Origin: Antedon mediterranea
Taxonomy: Eukaryota > Echinodermata > Crinoidea > Comatulida > Antedonidae
DNA length: 64,000 bases
NCBI RefSeq assembly: GCF_964355755.1
Contig: NC_092670.1
Coordinates: forward strand, 16,491,201 to 16,555,200
Direction: 5' to 3'
The position numbers and the translations under genes were made by a program. Positions 23,101-55,649 of this stretch are shown here, piece by piece; position 1 is the stretch's first letter, and each line of letters starts with the position of its first letter. Below the pieces are notes generated by a model. It made no database searches and had not been told where the DNA came from. It was given only the letters and a program-made list of their open reading frames with translations.

Positions 23101-26100
23101 CTTTATTTGATGCCTGATTTTCTTGTTTAAAAAAATAGTTAGCATATTCAAAGCAAGGGATATCGGACTGAGAGTGCATGGTACTATATATGATAAGGTA
23201 TATTGGACTACTGTAACATGCACAGTAGACATGTATGTGACATACTGCTTGTATCGTTAGGTAAGTTACTCTCATTTCCTTCACTAAAGCAGTTGGTCCT
23301 ATGGACATTACTACATTGATCAAAACGAGTAGAGTATCGGTCCCCAGTGTGCTGACCATTGTCCTGTACTGGTTCCTAGGTTCCTATGAGAGAACTGTCT
23401 TGTACTGAAAAGGCCACATAGAATGAAGAAAAGGGGTATACTAACCAAAATCACTGTCTCTCTGTGAGACTGTTTGCATTTCCAGGTGATGGTGTTGAAA
23501 GTCACTCGTCTTCTCTGTATCTCTTTCAGTTGACGGACTTGAGAGAGCTAAAGCGTAATTTGTGTGATCCCTAAACACAGAAAAATTTGTATAATCAGTA
23601 TACACGTAATTGGTGACAGTGGCTTAGGCTGCTTTTGTGCTTTCTTGGCAGCTAGTGACTATGATTTTATATTTTACCATATGAAAGTCCATATATTACT
23701 GCACACTAGTTATGAATTACTCTACTTACTTATTCCTCCTATAAATAATGCAGCAGATGATAGTGAGAAAAACGGTTGATGTGATTGTAAACACTATTGC
23801 AATGAAGATGATCGCAAATGTTGTCAATCCTCCCCCTCCCTCATCAACATTGGCTAAAAATGAAAATGAGATTATGAATAAAACTTATATAACATATGAA
23901 AAATAACAACATTGTGTTGATATCAAGTTTGCGGTACACCACGTATTAATTCTGAAAATAACTGTTGAGTTCAACAATGCTCTTCTATAGCTAGTTTCAA
24001 TCTCTCCCCCTATGAACTTGCTATTGTTTTTAGCTTTTACACAAGTTCTATCCTATTTTGCTTATATTCCCAGTTTCCTGGAATTTCTGCATTCTCACTT
24101 CTGAGGACGATCAAAGCATATTGATCGAAACGTCGAGAAACACAACATTTATTTTCAGGACGTGTTGTACCGCAAACTTTATATCAACATTTGATTTTTA
24201 TTTGCCATGAAAACCTTCAAACACCAACATCATGTTATGCTTAACTATCTTAAATGATAATAAAAAATGAAGCTGCAATTGTGTCGCATACTGTAGATGA
24301 AACATCTGGATTGATGGATAAAAAATATGACATTCTGATAACCTGAATCAACTTTGTAAAATGTTAACATAAACCAAAATGACTCATCTTAAGTTTTGGC
24401 TCTTTTCTTTGCAAAATAACATAAGAAAACCGTAAGAATATTTAGAAATCAATAATTTTTGGGTGAAAATACTAAATTAAAATCTTAACTGCCTCGATGA
24501 ATGAAAATATTGAATACAATACAAACGTTGACAGTCAACTCTAGCTATAAGCCTTAAAAATATATTTTATATACTATACTCTAAATATTACTTTTTGGAA
24601 GGCATTCTAATTATAAGAAATTTTGAAACGTAAAAGATATTCCAGTTATCCGAGAGTCTTGGATCTGACTGAAATGACTGTACAAACTGTAAACAGCAAG
24701 ACAACATGCATGGAAAACAATAACAGCAGCATTTCAAGGAAGTATAAACAACGAAATATGCACATAAGTAAGTCAGTTTTATGAATACCTTTTGTTATAG
24801 GTGTACAAGTACTATTATCTTCTGTTAGTTGGAAACCCTCGAGACAAGAACAGCTTCCACTTACACAACTTGAATTGATCAGCGTTGAACAATTAGAGTT
24901 AGTATCACATACACCTTTAAAAGAAAAATATGCTGCAATACTATTTTTGTGGAATGAAAAAAACTTGAATTGGATTTGGTGTATTTTACTGTAATGGCTC
25001 TGCTATAAACCTGTCTTCGTCCAGCCTAGAATGTTGGCCTAAACAAGGAGATTGCCTATACAGTAATACACAGAATACATAAAATTTAGGGGCTTTCTCT
25101 CAAGATATGTATTAATATAGTAAGGTCATTTCGATAGACGGAGGAGACAGTATTATTGAATGCAATATATATTATTCTATGTGTTTAAGCCAACTATACA
25201 CTGTTTGTTCATTATCATAACTGGTTGATTTAACGTTAGAATACTTTGTACTTGTCATCCCAAAACAAAAGCTCACTAATACTAGAGTCGATACACTATC
25301 TATTTTTTTGGTGAAATCCACATGTTAGCCATCTCCACCTAAAATGAAATTTAAACTCAAAAGTTTTAATTTTTATTAATGAAGATTAGTAAAGATGAGT
25401 AACATTAAAAGAAATAGAAATAGTGATTTAAGCAATATTAATCTGTATTGATGCTTATTTTATTTCATTTATGTACAGTTGTGTAACAAAATATTGTCTA
25501 ATAAATCTACTGTATCATTGTAGTTATACCTTTTTAATTAAAATATATCATTTATATAATAATTGCACTGAAAAATTTAGTATTACTGAATTATTATTAT
25601 ATATTTCTGGCTGTTTTTAACGTTTCTAATTTAGCTTTTTACTTATTTTATTTTTACCTGAAATCCAGCCGTTATTACTCTCTATGTAATTTGCCTTTGG
25701 ATTTATATCATATTTAAATATATATAATACAGTTTAAATGATGTCTATTTAGAACTTTATACATATTTATCGGTCTATATACAGTGTCGCCTTACTAATA
25801 TATAGTCAATTTATTTCTGTTTTGATTCTACTCAAGTCTTCTCTACTTACAGTATGTACTCAAAATCATACTTCAATCTAAAATGTGGTTAATAAATTAT
25901 AAATGACTACAATTACTGTAAGGTAAGCTTATTTCAACTTATATACCGTTGAGAATAATTATTTAGTATTCAACAATTATTTGGTTAACTAAATTTGACT
26001 AATTTGAACTGATGGTTGGCTTTATATCAAACGGCAGTCCGGCTTATAATACTACGGGTAATCCCACACATATGCAACTTCCCATATCAAGATCCTTTGG

Positions 26101-26235
26101 GAGAAACAGAAACCTTTTCGACGGAAGACTAGTACTTCCTATGCTTACTATTTGTAAATATAGTAACGACAACAGGGAGAGATTAATTCTGCTCTTTGAT
26201 TTACTGCTTTGTGCAGAGATGTACGACATATCCAT
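20125..26235 (-). CDS. Single-pass membrane protein with EB/EGF-like module and unrecognised cytoplasmic domain
   Basis: Eight exons fit in phase: 26149-26235, 25658-25694, 24789-24914, 23730-23853, 23446-23570, 22716-22974, 22210-22345 and 20125-20253 (1023 nt, 340 residues). The first two are weaker calls; the other six are firm. The model reads: leader with hydrophobic INLSLLSLLYLQI; Cys-rich EB/EGF-like module (about 42-83, CDTNSNC...CVSGSCSCLEGF); Gly-rich linker; one transmembrane helix (about 96-121, AIIFIAIVFTITSTVFLTII); acidic segment; then a compact block (about 195-320) with DVIRDLSRVLFILN and PPDGNELLRWA. I do not recognise this block. Type I orientation is inferred from the Cys-rich side being outside. 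The last intron carries a 1.7-kb satellite. Confidence 0.68.
20430..22140. repeat. Purine-rich satellite of GATGAGGTGAA(G/A)ATGATAAT units
   Basis: About 1.7 kb of short variant units (GATGAGGTGAAGATGATAAT, AATAATGAGGTGAAAATGAT, GATTGAGGTGAGGTGAA) show a strong purine bias on the plus strand. The long minus-strand frames reading HLIIIIFTSLLS are products of this repeat. It fills the last intron of the membrane-protein gene and begins 70 bp after the exon at 22210. Confidence 0.95.
23916..24189. mobile_element. Inverted-repeat element carrying a CTGAGGA hairpin GAAACGTC motif
   Basis: The arms (23916-23975 and 24132-24189) are inverted copies starting GTTGATAT(C/A)AAGTTTGCGG. Inside, 24101-24134 reads CTGAGGA, a 7-bp stem with a 6-base loop, then AAACGTC. 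Such motifs occur at the ends of some retroelements. It lies 60 bp from the transmembrane exon of the membrane-protein gene. Confidence 0.6.
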
Positions 26236-26933
26236 ATATTAAGTCGAAACAAAACTTGTTTGTGTGCAATGATATGGCAAGATGTTTTTACATTAAAAGC
26301 ACATTAATTTCAATGTTATTTTGAAGTAAATGATTTTTACCTAATAAGGACATTAATTATTAACAATATTGTTTTGCAATGTTATTTCTGGAAACTTGTT
26401 ATCGTAAACTTTGTATAGTTTACAGTAAACATTATTACTATTTTATAGTACCACCAGGATTCGCATATGTCTTGGTCAGAATACTACTGTATGCCCTTAT
26501 TCAATTTGATATATAATTTTAACCATAATTATTAATACATTTCAATGTATATTTTTAGATGAACATGTCCATCACAATGTTATTTTGGGACGACGACACA
26601 AACATGTTTACATTCACATTACGACTAATAGTTTGATATGTAATGTTATATCGAGGTAGCGCCAATGTGCTTGCCGTAGAACTATGAAGTTTTATTTATG
26701 CAATATTAATCATGCTAAAGTGAAGTATTTTGAATTGCCTATTAGTATTTGATGTACTGTAATGTACTGATTTATAAGGTGTTAATTATTGATCATATCA
26801 AAGAATATAAAATGAAAATGAGCAAAACAAATTTTGCATACCTGAATAAATAAATAACATAGGAGAAAAACAACACTCAGTGGTTTAGAAAATTATTACA
26901 ATACATAAGAATTACGGTGTTCATTTATTGAAG

Positions 26934-27159
26934 CAAGGCAATCTAACAACAGGACACTGAGCTCGCCTTGCCAAGATAGGAACTCTGAAACAGTTCTTTG
27001 ATCTTATGTCTGGCTGTGATAATATTAACAGTATTGTACAATGTACATATTCTTTGTAGCGTGTGGTGTCTGTTAATAATGGGCATGAAACTGATCGTGT
27101 CGCAGCCACAGATAAACCCGTTGATCTCCAAAGCTCAGCATTCTGTTGTTTGATTGCTT
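26934..27159. mobile_element. MITE with TIR AAGGCAATCTAA, copy 2
   Basis: This copy is inverted relative to copy 1. It shares the termini (CAAGGCAATCTAACAACAGG) and the internal GATCGTGTCGCAGCCA and CGCCTTGCCAAGATAGGAAC blocks. The short reading frames over both copies come from the element and are not genes. Confidence 0.75.
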
Positions 27160-28801
27160 ATAATTTTGATTAATCAAATCATCTGAAAAGTGAAATGATA
27201 CAAATATATATACTTCAAAACGGTAACATAAAATTTGAATACTTCATATAGTACTGGGCAGGAATATTTATCATTTTCATTGTTGAGAAAAAAACAACTA
27301 GTTACACTGGTTATTCAATTGTGTACATAAAGTATTGTTCTTTATGAGGTTAGACCTGCATTATTGTTAAACATAAAGTAGACCAATTAATAACACATAG
27401 GTGAGTTTGTACAGAAACCTTATTCAAGGCAATGGAGCATATATAACTTATTCTTGGGAAAGAAAACAAAAAAGCATGAAAAAAAACCCTGTCAAACAAA
27501 GTACTAGATTTGTGGTATTTTGATTATAAGCAGAATAATATTCAGGACACTGAGTGGAAAGCGTAATGTCGGAAGACGGAAAACGTTAACAAAACAAAAA
27601 AAAAGAATAATATGGGATCTGTTTTTCATGACATTTCAAACTATAAGTTTTTCTAGATAGATATAAATATTATGACAACAATTTATTAAATCAAATTCCT
27701 CTTAAACTTTTCTATTCATATATTTTTTGGTTATGGTCTTTTCAAGAACAATGAAATAAAACAGACTGATCTGGCTGTGTATGATTATTACTTTAGTTAC
27801 TTGAAACAGTTTCTTTTGTTGGTAAACTAATTGTTACCAATTTACTTGTTTTTACCTACTTTACTTGTATTTACCTAAATTGAAATGTTTTTAACTAATT
27901 TATTTGTTTTAACTACTGTAATTCACAAATTTCTGCAAGCACATTATAATAATTTTTATAACGCAGTACAATTACTGATTTTCAAAGACAAAAACTAAAT
28001 TTTAATTTATTTTTATTATTTTTAATTATTACTATTATTAATATTATACAGTATATAATATTATCTAATTATTATAATTTTGGTGATCATTACGTATTAA
28101 AAAGTCATTAAACAAATTTGTTTATGCAAACTATTATTAAGTCTTTAAATATTTTAATGCTTACAAATTGTTGACATTCTTATTAATCACTAAGTTTTAT
28201 GACTTACAGACCAAATATGTAGTCGATTGTTTCTAGAATTATAACCTTTTGACAGCCAGCCTACAATTTCCTTATATTATTTTATGTGGGTGATTGCATT
28301 CAAACAATTCAACTTTCAATGAACAACTTCCTTTCAAAAAAGTTCATTATTTAAAATATGGTTTTATTGACAGTGGTATGGAAGAGATTGAATGTACAGT
28401 ACTGTAGAGTACAAACTATGTTACATTGTACAGGACGTTTCAACCCAGGGATGACTGTTCGGTCCGGGAAGCGTCAGCCTGGCAAATTGTTGCCCCTGAA
28501 AATAATGTTTTGGCCTATTTTGAGGTCCACTAACATATACTTTCTAATTATTCCTTAAATGTCATTGTTGCATACATATTATTTTTACAATACATATTAT
28601 AATCACTTCACATTTATTTGGTAGGACAGAAAGAATAGACAATAATATAGACAATGAAAAGGGGAACTAGACACTATAAGTATGTACTTAAATAACAAGT
28701 CCAAAGTATCATAGACCAGTTTAAATAAACTACAGTATGGTAGTATCTAATTCAATACTATACTGTTACAAACAGTTACAATACAATACAGTAGTTAAAA
28801 A

Positions 28802-28857
28802 ATATGGTATCACATTTTTCTGTCACATAAAATTTTATAGTGTAGACAGAGCTTTAG
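28802..28857. mobile_element. Palindromic MITE, AGCTCTGTCTACACTATC family, copy 6 (right end only)
   Basis: Only the right arm remains: GGTATCACATTTTTCTGTCA followed by ATAGTGTAGACAGAGCT and TTA. Confidence 0.65.
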
Positions 28858-29835
28858 TTATATTTTTTTTTAAAGAAATAATCAGAAAGAAATGAAGGAT
28901 GCCAAAGAAAACAAACAAATACTAGAGATAAACCAGCTGATGTGTAGAAAAACATTGAAAGAATGTTCAGGCGAAGTTCTTGAAAGTATACAACAAAGAA
29001 GGTTATTCTATATAGGAGAAAAGTAAAATATTGTAAAGTGTTTACATTTCTCTTAGAGCACAAAAGAAATTTCAACAGTTAGTTTAGAAAATCAGAAGCA
29101 CAGTAAGTTGTTATCTATGAAAACAAAATGATGAAATGACGATGCTATAGTAGGATGCAATGTTTTCAGGAAAATAAATTCCCAGAGCTGTAAAAACTTG
29201 ATATTAAATAATTATATTAATAGTACCACCACGAGAAGAATACACGCATGCACAAGGTAACTGACGAACCAATCATGCAAATGGCATTTTAATTGATCCA
29301 AACACTCATGGGACATTACCTGTACTGTAGCGAGCGGCGGAGGTTAGATGGATAAATAGGGCGATTTGCATGATATTGATGTTCCAACCCATACTTAAGC
29401 TAATCAGTCAATGGCGGCATACCTAGATGTAAAGAAATAATGCATTTTCAATTGGATAGAAGCTGTTAGTGTGATTTAAAGCTGAAAGTAATCACTGGTA
29501 AATGGATAAAAAAATAAGTAGTTTAAGAGATAATGTACTTTGCATCAGTTAAAACAAATAAAAAGGCAAGCAGGGTATAATAGTTAATGTGTATTGTGAA
29601 TTTAAATGCAACAAAGTTATACTAAAATTATTACGTTGCTATATTCATTCATTCAATTCAATCTTTTATTTCAGAAACTCTGGATAGAAAGTAAATTGCA
29701 TATAAATGAAATAAATAAAATAAACAAAATTACTACTACTCATCTCAGGATGGCATTCCATCTGGAGAGCATCTTCGACTTAACTAAGACGTTGCTTATA
29801 ATATACTTTTAGTCCAATGTTTTAGTTTAGTTATT

Positions 29836-29980
29836 AAGCTAGTCTGTCTACACTATCAAACTACTTGACAAAAAAAGTGTGATGTGCCCAAATATGGTAG
29901 TGATATGACATCATCATGTCCATTTAAGGACAATCACACTTTTTTTCGTCACATCAAGTTTGATAGAGTAGACAGAGCTT
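29836..29980. mobile_element. Palindromic MITE, AGCTCTGTCTACACTATC family, copy 7
   Basis: Both arms are full (TCTGTCTACACTATCAAACT and GTTTGATAGAGTAGACAGAG). The internal CATCATCATGTCC is kept. Confidence 0.82.
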
Positions 29981-30802
29981 CAGTAATCGTCATAACAAAA
30001 GTATCTTTTCCTTTAAATTATTCAACATTCCTACTGCAATCCTCCCATATAATATAATCTGCTTCTGAAATTATAATTTTTTTCATTTTTAGATGACAAA
30101 TGATAAATTGTAACACTGGACAATTGATATGGCTGTGAGGCTTAGTTTCACTCATAAACAAGTATAGTACTACGCAATGCAATAAAAAGTTATTTTTAGA
30201 GTTTTTACGTTTTGTTCTTTTTGGTAGTTTGCTTTAGAATCAAAGATACTACATCAGACATAACTACTTGTTATTAATGTTCTATTAAAAGAAAAGTTTA
30301 GAAAAACTGCAATCTCTGTTTGAAATAAACAAGTTGCAGGTACTGTATAGTTATAGAGGTGGTCACAGGTGTGGAGAAGCAGATGATACTACTTACTAAC
30401 TACAGTAATAATATGGCAGATATATATTATATTAGTCTAGATAAAATATTATTGAAAATTAATCAAATGTTATAAGAATCATTTAGTTGGTTCATTCTAC
30501 ATAACTACTACCTACAATCCAACTGTTACTAGTAAAATATACACTTCGGAACTACAGAAACATATATGCCCAGGCTGGTTGGATGTGATCTGTGATAATA
30601 AGTTCACGTACTCAGCGTCTTAATTAAGCCACAGCTGCTACAAAACAAGTCTAAAGTTATGCGAGGAGGGCCTAGCCCAAACGTTCGGAACAAACACTAA
30701 TTAGATCTGCTTAAGTGGAACTAAATAACAACTAGCAGAGGTAAAGTGAAGTTTATCTATCCCATTATTAATTTTATAAATAAACTGGGTTTTACTTACC
30801 TT

Positions 30803-30960
30803 CTCAATGCATCGATTCTAGTTGAATGAAGTGAAACTTTCCCGGTCAAAACAACACTTCAGCAACTACAACAACATAATCTAATGAAGCAAAGCACTGC
30901 AATTTTGAGGTGACGAGTTGTAGCGGAAATACGTCACGCCATATTGGCCCTCATGCGGTG
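30803..30960 (-). promoter_or_regulatory. Possible 5' non-coding exon and promoter
   Basis: A strong minus-strand donor (GAGAAG/GTAAGT at 30797-30802) ends a stretch with no usable ORF: its one ATG is stopped one codon later. Just upstream on that strand is a less AT-rich patch with a CRE-like ACGTCA and a GCCATATTGG box. This would suit a first exon of the membrane-protein gene, whose first coding exon may lie 4.5 kb downstream. The link is inference; cDNA is not available. Confidence 0.35.
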
Positions 30961-33057
30961 GTGTGTAAACATTGTGATGGGGCGCCATGAGCAACAAAAT
31001 TAAGTAAAATAAAATATATAAAATACAAAATATATTCGACAAAATATTAAACTGCCGTAATAGTGTCTTTATTACCGACTGAAAATTAGACTACTTGTAA
31101 CATTAATGTTGTACATAAATATATTACAGCTTATTGTCAAAATGCATCTACTGAAATTGCTGCAGTAAAGTAATTTGATTACTGCAGTAATTTTTTTAAT
31201 GCACTGTTATAACAGTAGTTTTAAAATCTTTCATATACACTTGCAGAGTAAAGCTGTGACCAACACAATCTCACCTAATATGGTCATATAGGAACAAGAA
31301 GCAACTTATAGTTGTAAAACAATGAAAATCGTTTACTGCATTACATGAAATATCTGCAGAAAACGTGTTAACAGCGATTGATAGTGCTTAATTATAAAAA
31401 GCAATGCTATATTATAAATGTATAAAACATTGTTTGTGGGCAGCAGACTAGTTATCAAGCACCATGTCTTAGTAGCTATGGCATTGTGGGATTAGTGCTT
31501 ATTTTTATTACTATTCTCATGATGTATGTTCATTATTACCAAATACTAATGTTGAATTACCTGACTATTCTAATTTTAACCTATACTAGCTAGCACACTA
31601 TTCAAAATAAGCTTCATACACGTATGTACGTACACACACACACACACGCCCGACTAATACTCCCACACGTATGCAGGCACCATCCATGTATACCCTGTCA
31701 TTCAAATTCTCACTCACACAAATTGTATACGTACACACAAACTACACATATTCTGCATGATCCAATCACCAATATACAGTATATATCTTGTTAAAACCTT
31801 TACATGTAGCTAGATAGAGAAAAGATATTATATATAAATTAACTAAGAATACATTAAATAAGGGGCAATTAGATACAATGTCTCTCTTTTAAATCCGTAA
31901 ACTATTGATACAAAATTTGAATTGCTTAGCAAAGAACGACGATATAGCTTATTATAAGCAAGTTCAGTAATATACATACAGTTCCTATTACCTTCCACGG
32001 CATATGTTTCAATATTTTTACATTGTGATGGTAACTTTGTACAAAACTATCTTGATATCCTTCTTAAAAAAATCTTCCAAAACAGTTGTAACAATCAATA
32101 ACTAATACATTACATGTAATAAACAACTTCCACTACTGTACCTCAAAATACTATACAATTAAATTCTATCAAATTATTTCTGTAAATATACACACATCCT
32201 TGACTACAGAAGTATTGCGTGTCAAGATATAACACAGTTTTACGTTATGTAGACAGCAACCATTATAAAATCCAGAAACGCATATAACAGTGTTTTCCCT
32301 TTGCAAGCATTTGATTGGTGCTGACATAACTTCTTAAAGATAAGTCACTGTATGTGCTTGTATCATGTCATGAATTTAGATAACCCAATCAGAATACTTT
32401 AGTTTATATAAATATAAATTATATATAAACACAGGTGGCCAAACAACATGCAAATGAGCATAGAAACTTAAGCAAATACAGTATACATATGCGGAATTGT
32501 TGATCAAATATGATCAAATGTGTACATTATGTGCAAGACGTTTACAGTATACATGATTATATTTATAGTTACAGATAAATGTTGGTGCATGATTTTCTCT
32601 ATACAAATAATAACAGACATTCCTACATGGTAGACACAACCACATGTATGCAAATTACCTAGTTAAAAAGCAATAACTATGAAAATAAATAATAATTCCA
32701 ACAATATTAAGTAAGAAAACTTTAAATCATTTCAGTTTTCCTTCTTGGAATTTCCTCTTCATCTTTTCGAAAAACATTATCTCCTCTTGTAGAAAAATGT
32801 ATACAGGAAGGCTTACATGTTAGTGATAGTAGTTGTAGTCTCAGAAGTTACAGAATTTAGGTGGTCATTTGGCCCTGTCAAATAGGTTTGCAAACATCTT
32901 TCATTAACCTTGTTACCATTAAAATCAATGCAGCAACAATAGTTGCATAAAATAGTCTAACCAAACTGCTCTTTTGGTCACACGTTCACTGCATCAATAT
33001 CTAGTATTCAAATTTTTGCAGTATGAGAAGGTATTGATTGGTTGATAGTGCCCATGT
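30961..33057. other. Spacer plus Smurf 3' UTR
   Basis: The Smurf stop codon is at 33058-33060 and overlaps an AATAAA hexamer on the minus strand. Other minus-strand AATAAA hexamers lie near 31503 and 31068, so the 3' UTR may run 1.5-2 kb. No other gene was found here. Confidence 0.45.
31636..31652. repeat. Short (CA)n microsatellite
   Basis: A run of about eight CA dinucleotides lies in the spacer downstream of Smurf. Confidence 0.8.
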
Positions 33058-53692
<20,635 letters not shown>

Positions 53693-55192
53693 TATATGAT
53701 ACGTGATAAACTATAGTATTCCTGTGTGGTGTGCCAAAAACGAGTCTAAAAAACCATCATTTCGTAGAGAGCTTTCAGGAAATCCCTGTGTGTATCAACA
53801 GAAAATGGCCACTTTGACTGACCTTAACGTCATCAGCCAGATTGCTTAGTTTCCATACAGACGTAAAGAAAAAGGAATCAACTAGATTGGCTAGTCCATT
53901 TTTATAGAGGTATACCTACAACATACCAAGCAAGTACCTCGTTTTTATTCATATAATCAATTTGATTAATCTTTAATATTATATATTCATAAAAGAAATT
54001 GAATATGCTAAAATTAAAAAAAATAATCATTTTAAATTCTATTGGATATCATTCATTGCAGTAATTTACAAATTACACCTATAAAATAAGTAGAAGACCC
54101 AATGCGCCTACCGTGAGTCTGGATATTGTAGACAGGATATTTATTGTCTGGGTCAATGACACAAAGAAAGTTTTTGTATTTTTGTACGAAAAAAAGTTGT
54201 TTCATTTTTACGAATGTTTACACTTTACAGTACTCGAAAATTAATAATTTATAACTAGTCGTTTTTCCACCATGATTTGAAACAGTACACGTCAACATTG
54301 TAGGAAAAATGCGTCGACTAGACCCTGATTTTGAATGAAACTTTTATAAATGTCGGAAAATTCTCTGGAACCGAAAAAGCATGATTTATTGCGATCCATT
54401 ATTGTTAATTTTTTTCGCACTGCCATGTTGGAGTTATTATAACTATGAAATGATTTAATACAACCACTAGCCACAAGACTAATATACTATCTGATAAAAC
54501 AGATAGGACATTATTATTATTATGAAATATCCTCACGTTTGACTAATTGAGTTTATGAAGAATTAAAGATGTATTGTCCCTCTGAAAAATTAATTCTTAA
54601 ATAAATTTTGGTTAAATATATGCCATTTTAAAATTCCACATAATAGTTATTCACTTTGACCAAAAATTGGATTAGAAAAAAATAAATATTTACCTGAAAA
54701 AACTGTATTTTAATGCAAAAAATAGTCAAATTGGCTGCCAGCCAATGGGTTTTTGGTTGAACTTAAAAATTTATTTTGTCATTTTATAAGTGAAAACATT
54801 ATTTTTGTTTCGTTTTTTTTCTATGCACGTTTTCAAACTTATTAAAACTACAAAATGGCCTATTTAAACTTCATTTTTCATATTTTTGGGGGATACCGTA
54901 GTTTTTGTTTCAACCAAAATAGCCTGGGGTCTTCTGCGTACTACCTCTGATATGATAAATGTCACAGCGAGTGAAATGTAATTGTCAAATATTACGTATT
55001 TAAATGCACAGAAGAAATGGAGTTTTTTTTGTGAAAAAAAGTTAAAACTATTTTTTTTTTAATAGAGGGCTCACTTCTAATTTCTTTAGATTTGATATAA
55101 ACGTAAAACCTTGTAAAATAAAATTCGTACACTCAAATTTCTATTTCTCTGACTTAGATAAAATGCTGACAAAGTCTTAATAGTTGGTTAAA
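53693..55192. other. Spacer between Smurf and the CCDC166-like gene
   Basis: It holds the Smurf 5' UTR and promoter. A diverged repeat near 54560-54930 starts AAAGATGTATTGTCCC, a word also found at 10069. No coding exon was seen. Confidence 0.45.
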
Positions 55193-55512
55193 TTGAATGT
55201 TCAATTGGATAAACGAAATTTAATTCTAAAATAATTAATTACATAATGAAGTTTATGATACTTGAAACCAAACAATAACTGAATATATTTGTGAACATAT
55301 TGTACTTAAAATTCACCTTCAGGAAGTGTTTTTATAAATCAAAAATAAGAATTTGAATGTTCAATTGGATGAACGAAATTTAATTTTAAACAAATTAATT
55401 ACTTAATGAAGTTTATGATACTTGAAACCAAACAATAACTGAATATATTTGTGAACATATTGTACTTAAAATTCACCTTCAGGAAGTGTTTTTATAAATC
55501 AAAAATAAAAAT
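55193..55512. repeat. 160-bp tandem duplication
   Basis: The units 55193-55352 and 55353-55512 share long exact blocks (GAAGTTTATGATACTTGAAA, CACCTTCAGGAAGTGTTTTT). It lies just downstream of the CCDC166-like stop codon. Confidence 0.9.
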
Positions 55513-55649
55513 CAGTCGGGACAGGCCTTAAATGTACAACTGAATTATATGTTTTGTATAAATTTTTAAAAAAGATTATTTCATACAACAGTGAGTATAT
55601 TTAAAAAAACAGTAACTTTTCAAAAGTTTTTAAAAGCAGTTCAAAAGTT

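Larger units (their letters stand above)
26236..30796. other. Large AT-rich stretch, probable 5' intron of the membrane-protein gene
   Basis: Apart from the two MITE families listed (26934-27159, 28802-28857, 29836-29980) I see no exon or RNA gene. It is treated as an intron only because a good minus-strand donor sits at 30797-30802. Confidence 0.35.
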
